A stretch of 64,000 nucleotides of DNA from Acinetobacter schindleri CIP 107287 (GTDB lineage: Bacteria; Pseudomonadota; Gammaproteobacteria; Pseudomonadales; Moraxellaceae): positions 124,001 to 188,000 of the forward strand of contig NZ_KB849580.1 of assembly GCF_000368625.1 (NCBI RefSeq). Reading direction: 5' to 3'. The notes below the pieces were generated by a model. It was not told the origin of the DNA. It worked only from the letters and a program-made list of their open reading frames with translations, and ran no database searches. Every line of letters begins with the position of its first letter. Within the stretch, counting starts at the first letter, position 1. Both the position numbers and the translations under genes were made by a program. Below, one piece after another: positions 1 to 9,688 of the stretch.

Positions 1-22
1 GCTTTCTCATATCTTCTTAAAA

Positions 23-1006
23 TTGAATTTTATAAAACTTAATATTGCATTGATGCTGTTAGCCATGACATTAACCTTTAATGTTCAAACCAACACATCT
101 CATCTCCAACAGGCAGAAACAAAATTCATCATATCAAGCTATGCAAAAACCCAATATCCGATTGTCTTTGCACATGGACTTCTCGGCTTTAATCGCTTAG
201 CAACAGAAAATTTAGCAATGGATTATTGATATCAAATCCTGCCTGATTTGGCACGAAATGGTTCCACCGCTTTTGCAATACGTATGTCCCCATTTAAGCG
301 AATTACGTGGCGAGCAATATGTGGCTCAACTTCATAAAGTCCTAGCCATTAGAAGTACGAAAAAACTTAATTTAATTGGGCATAGTCATGGTGCACATGC
401 AGTACGTTATGCTGCGGGTGTGATGCCTAAAAAATTGCATCTGCACTAACGGTAGGCGATGCCAATCAAGGCACGGTTTTGCATCTGATGTGATGAAAAT
501 AGCGAATAGCACAGGCACTGCTGAACTACTGAATGTACTGATTAATCCCTTCGGAAATGTACTAATGTGGGGACAAAGGCTAGATGGGCAAACGTTCCCT
601 CACAACGCATTGCCAGCCGGTCATAGTACCTCTATGGAAGGAACAGCCGAATTTAACCAACGTTTTAATACGGGACTATCTTTAAAGAAATGTGGTGAAG
701 GTAAATATCAAGATCAAGGGATGGCGCTGTATTCAATCACCGGCAATCAGCCTGTAATCAATGCCTTAGATATCAGTGATGTGGCCATCAAAGCCTTAAA
801 TAGATTATCTGCCTATAAAAGAAGCTGCCAATGATGGCATCATATCGGTGTGTAGGGCAAAGTTTGGTAAAACTATCTGTGATGATTATCCATGGAATCA
901 TTTAGATGAAATTAATCTGATGTTTGGCATCAAAGGGACTTTTGCACCGGATCGTATCAATGTCTACCGCCAACATGCCAATCGTTTAAAGTTGCAAGGG
1001 CTATAA
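23..1006 (+). pseudogene. lipA: Broken secreted triacylglycerol lipase gene
   Basis: Recognisable pieces of a family I.1/I.2 bacterial lipase lie in different frames. They include a signal-peptide-like N-terminus, the oxyanion segment YPIVFAHGLLGF (about 167-202), the nucleophile elbow GHSHG (about 378-392), and a C-terminal CDDYPWNHLDE segment followed by the usual ending, which stops at 1006. Lesions I can see: an in-frame TGA at 228-230 where the family has Trp (DYW), a frameshift near 296, apparent one-base losses in the A run at 429-434 and the T run at 477-480, and an extra A at 817-820. No functional lipase can be made. No lipase foldase gene is next to it, and the gene continues to the window edge on the 5' side with no visible partner. 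The lipase assignment is firm; the exact lesion positions are approximate. Confidence 0.88.
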
Positions 1007-1016
1007 AATTCAAGTA

Positions 1017-1046
1017 TAAAAAAATGCGCCAAGAGGCGCATTTTTT
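1017..1046. terminator. Bidirectional intrinsic terminator
   Basis: The 6-bp GC-rich stem TGCGCC/GGCGCA (1025-1030 with 1035-1040) has a 4-nt loop, an A run on the left and six T on the right. It sits between the convergent lipase remnant and rplS and can serve both. Confidence 0.85.
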
Positions 1047-1068
1047 ATGCTTTAAAGCAAGGCTAAAA

Positions 1069-1440
1069 TTAACCTTGTTTACGAGCTGGCAACTTTTCAC
1101 GAATACGTGCAGCTTTACCAGAAAGTTCACGTAGGTAGTAAAGTTTAGCACGACGAACATCACCACGACGTTTCACTTCAATCTTAGCAACGATTGGAGA
1201 GTGAGTTTGGAATACACGCTCAACGCCAACACCGCTAGAAATTTTACGTACTGTGAACGCAGAGTTCAGACCACGGTTTTTCTTAGCGATTACAACGCCT
1301 TCAAACGCCTGTAGACGTTCACGGTCGCCTTCTTTTACTTTTACTTGGACAACTACTGTGTCACCTGGTGCAAAAGCTGGGATGTCTTGTTTAAGCTGAG
1401 CATTTTCAACAGCTTGAACTAAAGGATGCTTACCGCTCAT
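1069..1440 (-). CDS. rplS: 50S ribosomal protein L19
   Basis: Ribosomal protein bL19, 123 residues, at the 30S-50S interface. The whole protein matches the family: an N-terminal helix, then the SH3-like core containing [22 protein letters not shown] split by a basic stretch, and the [10 protein letters not shown] segment near residues 73-82. The ATG at 1440 has a good GGAG ribosome-binding site seven bases upstream. It is the last gene of the rpsP-rimM-trmD-rplS operon, the same order as in most gammaproteobacteria. The 174-bp gap to trmD holds a hairpin that may attenuate read-through or separate an internal promoter. The C-terminal tail (ARKQG) is ordinary for Acinetobacter. Confidence 0.98.
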   Translation of the reverse strand: MSGKHPLVQAVENAQLKQDIPAFAPGDTVVVQVKVKEGDRERLQAFEGVVIAKKNRGLNSAFTVRKISSGVGVERVFQTHSPIVAKIEVKRRGDVRRAKLYYLRELSGKAARIREKLPARKQG

Positions 1441-1570
1441 GGGGTATCTCCAATATTGTGGGTCAGAAGAGGTCTGAGATCCACTGGGGCTAGAGGCTAA
1501 AGCGCATAGACCCGATTGACTTTCCCTTTATGCTTGACCGCTTCAATGCATAAAGAGTCTATTTAAGTGT

Positions 1571-1594
1571 GGCAAAAAAGCGAAGCTTCTTGCC
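1571..1594 (-). terminator. Hairpin between trmD and rplS, possible attenuator
   Basis: On the minus strand GGCAA-g-AAGC, a TTC loop and GCTT-t-TTGCC form a two-part stem with a run of six T inside its 3' arm. It lies 20 bases after the trmD stop and 130 bases before rplS. It could be a partial terminator that sets the different expression of trmD and rplS. Function is inferred only. Confidence 0.45.
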
Positions 1595-1614
1595 TTTTGC
1601 GCTCGGAGAATAAA

Positions 1615-2364
1615 TTAAGATCTATTTCCTTGCAAATCTTTTAGCCATTTTTTTTGTTGCTTTGTCAGTTCGACTTGTTCGACCAATTCAGGTCGACGTT
1701 CAAGCGTACGCTGATAACGCTGCAAAAAACGCCATTTTTCAATATTGGCATGATGTCCCGATTTTAAAATGTCTGGCACATCCATACCCTCAAAATGGTC
1801 TGGCTTGGTATATTGTGGGCAATCTAAAAGACCATCCACAAATGAGTCTTGCACATGGGATTGTTCATCCGACATCGCACCCGGAAGTCTCCGGATAATA
1901 CTGTCCAATAAAACCATCGCAGGGAGTTCACCACCCGACAATACGTAATCTCCAATCGACCATTCCTGATCAACATATTTCTGGATCAAACGCTCATCGA
2001 CACCTTCATAACGTCCGCACAATACGATCAGTCCGTCATATTTAACGAAATCCTGTACCGCAGGTTCATTTAAGGTTTTTCCTTGCGGTGACATATACAC
2101 CACAGGAACATGAACTGCACCCGCTTGCGCTGCAAGCTCTTTGGCACGATGAATTGCTTTCGCTAATGGCTCAGCCATCATCACCATACCTGGACCACCA
2201 CCAAATGGACGTTCATCCACCCGTTTGTAATTCCCTTCAGCAAATTCGCGTGGATTGATGCAATGAATTTGCATCAAATCACGTTGTGCTGCGCGCCCGC
2301 TAATACCGAAACGTGTAATCGCTTCAAACATTTCAGGAAAAAGCGTAATGACTGCAAAAAACAC
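1615..2364 (-). CDS. trmD: tRNA (guanine-37-N1)-methyltransferase
   Basis: TrmD methylates G37 of tRNAs that read CNN codons, using S-adenosylmethionine, and prevents +1 frameshifting. At 249 residues it has the usual length. The SPOUT trefoil-knot signature is present: [12 protein letters not shown] (about 114-125) and the SAM-binding [15 protein letters not shown] (about 135-149), followed by the linker and C-terminal helical domain. The start codon is GTG at 2364 and gives the family N-terminus [12 protein letters not shown]. It follows rimM by 42 bp in the ribosomal/RNA-modification operon. Confidence 0.98.
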   Translation of the reverse strand: MFFAVITLFPEMFEAITRFGISGRAAQRDLMQIHCINPREFAEGNYKRVDERPFGGGPGMVMMAEPLAKAIHRAKELAAQAGAVHVPVVYMSPQGKTLNEPAVQDFVKYDGLIVLCGRYEGVDERLIQKYVDQEWSIGDYVLSGGELPAMVLLDSIIRRLPGAMSDEQSHVQDSFVDGLLDCPQYTKPDHFEGMDVPDILKSGHHANIEKWRFLQRYQRTLERRPELVEQVELTKQQKKWLKDLQGNRS

Positions 2365-2406
2365 CGCAGACTCCTCTATTTTCCTGCTCTGTGAATCCTG
2401 AAAGGA

Positions 2407-2955
2407 TTAATAATCTACGCTCCAATTGACGTAGATGCGACCCGCTTCGAGATCAACACGTTGTACCACATCTTTATGCCATGGAATCATACGCTCTTCA
2501 CCATCGACACTATCGGCAGTTGCGCGAACCACCATCACATCGTTAGCACCTGTTTCAAACAGCTCAAAAATTTGACCGAGGTTTACTTCTTGTTCGTCAT
2601 CGTTCAGACCTAACACTGTTAGACCTTTTAAATCAGACCAATAATACTCGTCCACACCTGCTTGAGGCAGTTGCGCTTTTGAAATCCAGATATTTGCGCC
2701 AACCAAGTTGTCTGCTGCGGTACGATCACTCACACCTTTTAAGCTGACCACCAAGCCTTTGCCATGTGGTTTCCAACGTTTTACATCGACAGTTTGCCAA
2801 CCTGCTTTGGTTTCAATGTACCAAGGCAGGTAGTCAAATATGTTGCTCATGGGTTCTGTATTGGAATAGACCCAGAGCCACCCATTTAATCCATAAGCTG
2901 AACGTAGCTGTCCAATCTGAATACGATCTTCGGGTACATTCTGTGTTGGTGTCAT
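2407..2955 (-). CDS. rimM: Ribosome maturation factor RimM
   Basis: RimM binds S19 and helps assemble the head of the 30S subunit. The 182-residue protein has the N-terminal RimM barrel beginning IQIGQLRSAYGLNGWLWV (about 12-29) and a C-terminal PRC-barrel with YYWSDLKGLTV (about 104-114) and the closing IPWHKDVVQRVDLE. It lies 28 bp after rpsP and 42 bp before trmD, the conserved order. Confidence 0.97.
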   Translation of the reverse strand: MTPTQNVPEDRIQIGQLRSAYGLNGWLWVYSNTEPMSNIFDYLPWYIETKAGWQTVDVKRWKPHGKGLVVSLKGVSDRTAADNLVGANIWISKAQLPQAGVDEYYWSDLKGLTVLGLNDDEQEVNLGQIFELFETGANDVMVVRATADSVDGEERMIPWHKDVVQRVDLEAGRIYVNWSVDY

Positions 2956-2983
2956 GGGCTACCTACTACTTAATTTGCAAAAA

Positions 2984-3241
2984 TTATGCAGCAGCTGCAG
3001 CTTTCTTCGCTTGAGCAGCTAAAGAAGCAACACGTTCAGAAGGTTGAGCACCTTGCGCTACCCAGTGAGCAAAACGGTCAGCATCTAAACGAAGTTTTTC
3101 TGCTTTACCTTGAGCTGTTGGGTTGAAGAAACCGATACGTTCGATGAAACGACCGTCACGTGGATTGCGGCTATCAGTTACAACGATTTGATAGAATGGA
3201 CGCTTTTTAGCACCACCGCGAGTAAGACGAATAACTACCAT
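2984..3241 (-). CDS. rpsP: 30S ribosomal protein S16
   Basis: bS16, 85 residues. The N-terminus [20 protein letters not shown] and the [14 protein letters not shown] block are diagnostic. It is the first gene of the rpsP-rimM-trmD-rplS operon. The 138 bp in front of it, up to the end of the minor pilin gene, should contain the promoter, though I cannot pick a convincing -35/-10 pair. The Ala/Lys-rich C-terminal tail is typical for Acinetobacter S16. Confidence 0.98.
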   Translation of the reverse strand: MVVIRLTRGGAKKRPFYQIVVTDSRNPRDGRFIERIGFFNPTAQGKAEKLRLDADRFAHWVAQGAQPSERVASLAAQAKKAAAAA

Positions 3242-3379
3242 GATACAACCTTATAGTTTTTACGGATTATCCCTGTACCGACCATCGATACATTTCAAAC
3301 CCCTTTCATAGAGGGCAGTATTTTACGTGAATTTCGCCCTGAATGAAAGATCAAATTTTAGGTTATCAACAGTTAGAAT

Positions 3380-3817
3380 TTATTTATCGGACCAAGCAGA
3401 ACAAGTATCTGTTAGCACAGGAGAATCTTTTCCTTTAAACCAGCATTGGCGCCCTGTAGAATCTATCGTCATAGCACCAGTCTTAGCTTGGGAACCAATA
3501 GGTTTAGCAGTCAATACCCAGTTATGGGTGGGATCTATTTCTGTACTTGATAATTCTAAGCTGTATGTTGCAGAACCAGATTTAGAAATACTACTACTGC
3601 CATACACCTTTGTTAAATTCGCTCCATAAAAAGAACCATTCGCTAATTTATAACTAGCCAATTTGTTCGCAATTTCCATTAGCTCAACTTGTGCTTCGAC
3701 CCTCTTCGTTCTTTGCACATATTCCTGATATGAAGGGTAAGCAATAGCAGCTAAGATTGCAATAATTGCAACCACAATCATTAATTCAATTAAAGTAAAA
3801 CCTTGTTTTTTTACCAT
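3380..3817 (-). CDS. Type IV minor pilin, PilE-like, second copy
   Basis: A 145-residue prepilin. It has a short basic leader, KKQG before the cleavage site, then [20 protein letters not shown] with the conserved Glu5 of the mature chain, and a globular domain ending in a Cys-bounded loop ([15 protein letters not shown]). I chose the ATG at 3817, which gives the classic leader; an upstream in-frame start at 3841 would add a non-leader-like MYWKWSRT. Its start overlaps the end of the preceding pilin gene by 7 bp, so the two are translationally coupled. It is the last gene of the minor pilin/PilY1 operon. In Acinetobacter, pilins at this position are known as ComE/ComF or PilE and are needed for pilus assembly and DNA uptake. 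Which of those names applies here is uncertain. Confidence 0.9.
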   Translation of the reverse strand: MVKKQGFTLIELMIVVAIIAILAAIAYPSYQEYVQRTKRVEAQVELMEIANKLASYKLANGSFYGANLTKVYGSSSISKSGSATYSLELSSTEIDPTHNWVLTAKPIGSQAKTGAMTIDSTGRQCWFKGKDSPVLTDTCSAWSDK

Positions 3818-4311
3818 TGTTCTACTCCACTTCCAGTACAAGCACTATACGACACATTTTCACTCGCCGTGGTTTTACAACGAACTCCCGTACTTGTTAA
3901 CAATAATGTATATAGCTTTCCGTCTGATGAATCTAATGGAGTCGCTTTCATTGACCAAACCATTCCATTGTCTGTGGTCAGTAAATTTTCAGTAGTCGCG
4001 CGGCTAATATCTTTTAACTCAATTTTATATTTGGATGTGGCTACATTAAATATCCCTCCTGGTACAAATACTTCAGGCATAGCAACAGTCCCCGCATATA
4101 AATATTTGGGATCAAATTTTTTATAAGAGAAATTTTTAGCTTTATGTCTCTCTAATTGATCAGCTAATTTCAACATTTCTTGCTGAACTTGAGCCGTTAG
4201 ATTTTTGCGAATAAAGCTTTGATAGCTTGGTATTGCTATCGCAGCTAAAATCGCAATAATCACCACTACGACCATTAACTCAATTAGAGTGAATCCAGAT
4301 AATTTACGCAT
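3811..4311 (-). CDS. pilE: Type IV minor pilin, PilE-like, first copy
   Basis: A 166-residue prepilin with leader MRKLSG, cleavage before [20 protein letters not shown] (Glu5 present), and a C-terminal region with two cysteines (VRCKTT...YSACTG) that likely form the D-region disulfide loop. Its ATG overlaps the TAA of pilY1 by one base (TAATG), and its own end overlaps the next pilin gene. Minor pilins of this type join FimU, PilV, PilW, PilX and PilY1 in the initiation complex at the pilus tip. It differs clearly from its downstream neighbour in the globular domain, so this is not a recent duplication. Confidence 0.92.
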   Translation of the reverse strand: MRKLSGFTLIELMVVVVIIAILAAIAIPSYQSFIRKNLTAQVQQEMLKLADQLERHKAKNFSYKKFDPKYLYAGTVAMPEVFVPGGIFNVATSKYKIELKDISRATTENLLTTDNGMVWSMKATPLDSSDGKLYTLLLTSTGVRCKTTASENVSYSACTGSGVEQW

Positions 4312-7300
4312 TACCCTCCCCCTTGCGCATATTTCTCATACCAACGATTTGGAATAAATTTTAAAGCACCGCCATAATTTTTGATTTGTCCTGATCCACT
4401 ACCAGTGACACCGTCTTTTTTATCTTCATTTAATACAAAGATAGAGCGTTTATTTGGATCGCCATCACGACCACCACCAATAATAGGCTCACCAATACCT
4501 GCACCTAATGGAATATAAATATTGGTTTTACAAATACCGTATGGCAAACAAAAGCGCTGTAATGCTGTTTCTCCTGCTACACCTGCACTACAACTTCCCG
4601 TGGTACCAGGTTTAGAAGAATCAAAAACAGGAACATATAAATCACTTTCCATTGCAACTAATGAGCCCAAACTTTTTAAAATTTGCTTATTCTTAGTTGA
4701 TGTTTCTGCTGTTCCAGTAGCACTAAGTGCCTCTTCCTTATTAAATAAATAGTACCAACCACCATTACCTAATGAAGAGTCTATTTTCGGACGTTTGCTA
4801 TTAGTTAGCGAATCATTACTATCTACACGATTATCCAATAATTTTAACTGACTTATGGCTGTTGCATTGTTTGCACCTAAGGTACGAGTATCAAAAGCTG
4901 ACGTAGGGTACTTACTTGAATAGACATCGTAGTCATAAATTGCAAACACGCCATCAAAATCATCAACTCCGGACACAGGTGTCGCATGTCCATGTAATGG
5001 TTGACTCTTATTACCAGAAGCAAAACTAACTACAGCAACCCCCTCCTTCGAATGAACCGTAAAAGTAGGAGCATTATAAAAACGCTTACGAGTCGCACTT
5101 AGATCTAATATTCGATTAACTTGTGATTTGAATCCACTTGTAGAGGGTGAAAAATCGACGCGGAATGCTTGGCCTCTTAAATCACCAAAATATAGATGAT
5201 CAATTAAGCCATCATTATTACGGTCTACCGTTTTTATTTCACTAACGATACTGTAATTCATATTTACAGTACTACCATTACCAGCTAATTTCAGATTTTT
5301 TGTACCACTTGTAGTAGTAGCTGTATTATTACCACTTACCGACCAAAGTAAATCACCATTATCGGCATCAAACATATAGACCCCAGCACCAATTTTGTTG
5401 GTTTGGTCATAGTCCGCAGCTTCATAGCCACCATAACCATCACGCTTCTCTTTGACTAATTTATCACCAACTGTTTTTGTTTTATAAATTCCATCTCCAT
5501 CAGCTTCTAAACCTGGTGTACTACCTGCATCATAGCCACCACCAACAATCATGACTAATTTTCGCTTACCAAACCAATTCACATACGCAAGCGTAGGCTT
5601 AGACCAGCTTTGCCCCATGTACTTCAATTCATCAATTGTTTTAGATTCAGTAGTACTTCCATCCAAATAGTGAACTTGTTTATTATTTGGATCAATGTGA
5701 AATTTAACTTTAGGTGAACTCATGTCTGTTAGGTCTAAAGAATAGTAACTTCTCCCCCCCATACGCAAACCACCATAAACCCATTGTTTTCCTTTAAGAT
5801 TAATGGTTTCATCTTCACCAGCATCATTCTGAATTATGCGTGAGCCACCATCTACTGTAAGTTTCCCATTTGGGTCAGAAACATATACTGTATGTGCAGT
5901 CCATTCTCCATCTATACCGTAATACAGTTTATTTTTACCACCAGTATCAGCACCGCCATCAAGTAAAAAACCTTGATTCTGTAACTCAATCATTTCTTTA
6001 GGGACGAAAGCAAATACTTCATTACCTTTACCATTTTTAGCATCTAGCACATGCAATACACCTTGGGTGCTCCCAAACAAGATATAGTCATCTCGATTTG
6101 TTGTATCAATAGTTGCTGAAGTACTCGTTCCAGTAACTGTCGGTATGCCAGATTGGGTTAAAAGTACAGGTTTTGAATGTAATATTGCACCAATCTGCGG
6201 CAACTTACCTGTGATAGATTTAGTTGTTAAATCTTCACCTGCAACCGCACTCTCATAACCAAGAAGTCCCATCAATGCAGCACGATAAGGCGCAGAACTA
6301 TTCAAATTGTAAGCTGTTGTAATTGCATTAAACTTAGTTTTTTTCTCAGAATCATCATACCAACTTAAATTTAAATTTTGAGAGACTTTTCCATTTTGAT
6401 AACTAAAATCTGTAAGTAGGAGTCTTTCTTTTGGTGAACGGTCAGCAACATAGCCTTGAAGTAAATTACTTAAAGCCCCTCCTTGAAAAGCAGTTTCATT
6501 TGAAGTTGGTACATATGCCGAGTTCTTCCACAAGTCTGCTACATTCTTAATTTCGTTGTTTTGCATTACAGGATTTGAACCTGTAATCGTACCTGGATAA
6601 GATCCAGAGCGATTCCCATATAGTGACCCAAGAACAGCATGATATTTTTTTAAGTTGCCATACCAAGTCCGTTGTGATTCAGTTGTCGCAACTTTAGGTA
6701 CAAATTGAGGAAAGTAACCGTATGGTTGGATCGCATTACTATTCAGTGCATCAATCGGTAAGGTAGCATTACCTGTGCTAATACCTGGTATATCTGTTTT
6801 GACAGTTGTTAAAAACTTTTTAAAACTCTCAACAACAGCTTTACTATCTAAGCCTGAGTAAGATCCTCCCTCTCCAAGCTCTCCCCACGACTTAGCATCC
6901 TTGACATCATCGCTCGGATCAGTAACTGCCGTATCGAAATCACGACCAAATCCTACAACGGCTGTTTTAATTTTAATACCTACGGGGTTTTTTTCAGGAT
7001 CTAACAAGGCCTGATTAAATTTACCAGTACAATTCCAAGCATGCTGATCATCATAATATGAAGAAAGACGACCCAATACACTAGTTGCTGTTGCTTTACA
7101 GTCAAATAAACTCCCCTTTGTATCCAAAGCAGATTTCATTACTTTATACGCATCTCCACTTTTTCCATCATCCCCTGGTGCGGTACCATCAGGCTCTGGT
7201 CTACCATCCGTTAAAAAATAAATTCCTTGAGCACTACATTGTTTAGCAGTATCAGTCGTTTGAGCTGCGATAGATACTGGTTTTGAGTAATTAGTACTAG

Positions 7301-8015
7301 AATTACTGTAATTTCCTCCACCAGTTTTCGTACCCATTAATATTGCTGCAGCCTCTGCATATGCATATGGTGTGGGTGTACCTCCTGTAGCTGTTAAATC
7401 TAAGATTGTTTGTACTAAATTTGCTCTATGGGTATTATCTAACTTTTTTACATCTTGAATTTTCTGACCTTTATTGTCTGAAAAAACTGCTAAACCTATA
7501 TAAAGATCTGGACTTAGAGGCTCTACAATATTATTAGGGTCTGATTTATCACCCAATAGTAACTGCAATAAGCCTATTTTTAATTGTGTTAAGCGTGTAC
7601 TTTGACGATCAATTTCAGTTCCAAATGATGGGAATATTAGCCACCACGATGTAGTACCACGAATACATTCTTTATAACTTAGTGACTTTGTGCCATACCA
7701 TTCACTTGCACCAAAGGTATGTACAATATTACTACTAGCTTGTTTATAAGAATACCCACCTGCGTCATTTGTATTGGAAGGACAGTTTTGCTTATCATAA
7801 GTAACAGTATTGCCATAGTCAGTAAAATTCATACTCCCCGATTTATCAAGCATGAATAATATTGTAGTTGCACCAGCACCAGTTGCTGGTGCCTTATATA
7901 TATCAATATCACTTGCACCCACACTGCTACAAATCAGTGCTGTAATAGATGCCGAAAATATTGATAATCTTGCCTTAGCTAAGGCAGTATGATTTAAAAT
8001 TTGCTTCATATTCAT
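4311..8015 (-). CDS. pilY1: Type IV pilus tip adhesin PilY1 (ComC-like)
   Basis: A 1234-residue secreted adhesin. The N-terminal signal peptide ends near SSVGASD. A von Willebrand A-like domain follows, with the MIDAS start FMLDKSGSMNF (DxSxS, about 54-64). The C-terminal half is the PilY1 beta-propeller, with segments such as DYILFGSTQGVLHVLDAKNG and a calcium loop DRNNDGLIDHLYFGD. The family acts at the pilus tip with the minor pilins, in adhesion and twitching; in Acinetobacter baylyi the homologue ComC is needed for natural transformation. A GGAG ribosome-binding site lies seven bases before the ATG at 8015. It follows pilX by 15 bp and abuts pilE. Confidence 0.95.
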   Translation of the reverse strand: MNMKQILNHTALAKARLSIFSASITALICSSVGASDIDIYKAPATGAGATTILFMLDKSGSMNFTDYGNTVTYDKQNCPSNTNDAGGYSYKQASSNIVHTFGASEWYGTKSLSYKECIRGTTSWWLIFPSFGTEIDRQSTRLTQLKIGLLQLLLGDKSDPNNIVEPLSPDLYIGLAVFSDNKGQKIQDVKKLDNTHRANLVQTILDLTATGGTPTPYAYAEAAAILMGTKTGGGNYSNSSTNYSKPVSIAAQTTDTAKQCSAQGIYFLTDGRPEPDGTAPGDDGKSGDAYKVMKSALDTKGSLFDCKATATSVLGRLSSYYDDQHAWNCTGKFNQALLDPEKNPVGIKIKTAVVGFGRDFDTAVTDPSDDVKDAKSWGELGEGGSYSGLDSKAVVESFKKFLTTVKTDIPGISTGNATLPIDALNSNAIQPYGYFPQFVPKVATTESQRTWYGNLKKYHAVLGSLYGNRSGSYPGTITGSNPVMQNNEIKNVADLWKNSAYVPTSNETAFQGGALSNLLQGYVADRSPKERLLLTDFSYQNGKVSQNLNLSWYDDSEKKTKFNAITTAYNLNSSAPYRAALMGLLGYESAVAGEDLTTKSITGKLPQIGAILHSKPVLLTQSGIPTVTGTSTSATIDTTNRDDYILFGSTQGVLHVLDAKNGKGNEVFAFVPKEMIELQNQGFLLDGGADTGGKNKLYYGIDGEWTAHTVYVSDPNGKLTVDGGSRIIQNDAGEDETINLKGKQWVYGGLRMGGRSYYSLDLTDMSSPKVKFHIDPNNKQVHYLDGSTTESKTIDELKYMGQSWSKPTLAYVNWFGKRKLVMIVGGGYDAGSTPGLEADGDGIYKTKTVGDKLVKEKRDGYGGYEAADYDQTNKIGAGVYMFDADNGDLLWSVSGNNTATTTSGTKNLKLAGNGSTVNMNYSIVSEIKTVDRNNDGLIDHLYFGDLRGQAFRVDFSPSTSGFKSQVNRILDLSATRKRFYNAPTFTVHSKEGVAVVSFASGNKSQPLHGHATPVSGVDDFDGVFAIYDYDVYSSKYPTSAFDTRTLGANNATAISQLKLLDNRVDSNDSLTNSKRPKIDSSLGNGGWYYLFNKEEALSATGTAETSTKNKQILKSLGSLVAMESDLYVPVFDSSKPGTTGSCSAGVAGETALQRFCLPYGICKTNIYIPLGAGIGEPIIGGGRDGDPNKRSIFVLNEDKKDGVTGSGSGQIKNYGGALKFIPNRWYEKYAQGGG

Positions 8016-8030
8016 TTTATTTCTCCTACC

Positions 8031-8774
8031 TTAATTCACTTGGCGCAACTGATATTCCATTTCTTGACTACTATATGGAACATTCAATTTTGATAAACAA
8101 TCAGCAACACTATCTTTGGTTACACCATCTACAACAACATTAAAACTTGGGTAATTCATCACACACTTATTAATTTCATCTGCAGACGCTGTAGATAAAT
8201 TTGGTATAAAAGAAGTAGCATTTATAATAATGGTTCCGATATCTTTACCACCATAGGTCTCTGAGTCACTTCCTTCATACATATGACCCCAATCTTTACG
8301 TCCCTCGAGGATAGAACGCGCCCCGATACGAGTCACCACAGCACCACGATCTGAGGTAAAATCAGTAGCCTTATTCACCTTACAGTAACCATCCTGTCCC
8401 ATCTCATTTTTTGAAATATTAGCCCCTTGCCAATAAACAAGACTCGCTTTCCCTAAATTATATTTATCGTCTTTTTCACTTTTTCTTAAACAATAAACCA
8501 ACTCTTTGCCCTTATTTTCAGGTTTATTCACATATCCGATCATTCCGTTATCTAATTGAAGCTTTGCAATTTTAACTGCATGATCAGCATAAGATTCGAG
8601 CTGAAAAAATACAGCGTCCGAATTTTGTACCAATAAAGCTTGAGCCTGCGCATTCGTTGTAATATTAAGTGATGTTATTGCTCCACGAATAGCCCAAGTA
8701 CCTATGATTGTGATGAGCAAAAGTATGATCAAAACAAAAATTAATGTATTTCCTGCTTGTTTATTTTTCATCAT
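8031..8774 (-). CDS. pilX: Type IV pilus minor pilin PilX
   Basis: PilX assembly protein, about 247 residues, with leader MMKNKQAG followed by NTLIFVLIILLLITIIGTWA. The mature chain has Phe instead of Glu at position 5. This is expected for PilX and for its type II secretion counterpart GspK, which cap the tip rather than sit inside the fibre. I chose ATG 8774, which has a GGAG five bases upstream; a GTG at 8780 overlapping the pilW stop (GTGA) and an ATG at 8771 are alternatives. It lies between pilW and pilY1 in the tip operon. Confidence 0.92.
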   Translation of the reverse strand: MMKNKQAGNTLIFVLIILLLITIIGTWAIRGAITSLNITTNAQAQALLVQNSDAVFFQLESYADHAVKIAKLQLDNGMIGYVNKPENKGKELVYCLRKSEKDDKYNLGKASLVYWQGANISKNEMGQDGYCKVNKATDFTSDRGAVVTRIGARSILEGRKDWGHMYEGSDSETYGGKDIGTIIINATSFIPNLSTASADEINKCVMNYPSFNVVVDGVTKDSVADCLSKLNVPYSSQEMEYQLRQVN

Positions 8775-8776
8775 GT

Positions 8777-9688
8777 TCACTCCGCCCGATTTTCCACACC
8801 AAACCCATTGCGTAAAGCGACTGTTTGGGTAATAACTTGACGTAAATATTTACTTTTATCTGGATCAGTTAATAACTCTTTATTTTCCAAATCTAATAGC
8901 GTAAATTTAGTCAATTCTGTGCCATTTGCCACGGATTCAGGTGAGCGAACCAAAATACCCAATTGAATAGACACAATTTGTGGTTTATCAATTAGCTTTA
9001 TATATTCAGATGGAGAAACATAAAGAAATTCATCCATCACACCATCTTTGACTGCATTATCGCGAGCAACCCCTAATAACACACGTAAATGATCGACATT
9101 TGGGATGAGCATTTCACCATCACCAGATAAATCTAAACTCGTAGCAGAATCACCTGTATATACCGTCGCTTTGCAACGCAATGAAAGTGGTCTATATTGA
9201 CCAGCAGTTGCCGCTGCCTTTTCTTCCTTTAAAAAATAGCGTTGTACAACGAATTGATTTGGTAAAACTTTCACACCTTCACAATTAAATTGACTACCAA
9301 TTGTATTTTTATATTGAATTACAATTTGATCACTCTTAAGGTTATTAAAATTACTAGGTCCAATGGAAGATTTAGTTAACAAAGCATTTATGGATTCAGC
9401 ATCTGTCATTGTCGCCTTGCTTATATTTGTATTATTAAAAACAATACCACCATGCAATGTATCAACTGTCATAGCTGCACTATTTGAATCTATGTTCGCA
9501 CGACGTAAATCTCTAACAATGTAATCCATACCAAATAATCCACTATTTTGAATATTCGCACTACTTTGTTGAAAGGCTAGGCTCTGATTTGCATTAATAA
9601 AAACTTGTATTGATGCCGCAACGATAAGTGAACCTAAAACCAAAGCGATCATTAATTCTATTAAGGTGAATCCTCGTTGAATATTCAT
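8777..9688 (-). CDS. pilW: Type IV pilus minor pilin PilW
   Basis: A prepilin of about 303 residues with leader MNIQRG and cleavage before [20 protein letters not shown], with Glu5 present. The rest matches PilW: a long globular domain with the NSGLFGMDYIVRDLRRA helix (about 42-58) and a C-terminal IQLGILVRSPE strand region. The ATG at 9688 overlaps the pilV stop in an ATGA junction, which supports this start over the longer form beginning at 9715. PilW works with PilX and PilY1 in the tip complex. Confidence 0.93.
   Translation of the reverse strand: MNIQRGFTLIELMIALVLGSLIVAASIQVFINANQSLAFQQSSANIQNSGLFGMDYIVRDLRRANIDSNSAAMTVDTLHGGIVFNNTNISKATMTDAESINALLTKSSIGPSNFNNLKSDQIVIQYKNTIGSQFNCEGVKVLPNQFVVQRYFLKEEKAAATAGQYRPLSLRCKATVYTGDSATSLDLSGDGEMLIPNVDHLRVLLGVARDNAVKDGVMDEFLYVSPSEYIKLIDKPQIVSIQLGILVRSPESVANGTELTKFTLLDLENKELLTDPDKSKYLRQVITQTVALRNGFGVENRAE

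Noticed and set aside
3327-3629. 100-codon plus-strand open frame
   Set aside because: It lies antisense to the second PilE-like pilin gene, has no family signature and its content follows from the pilin codons.
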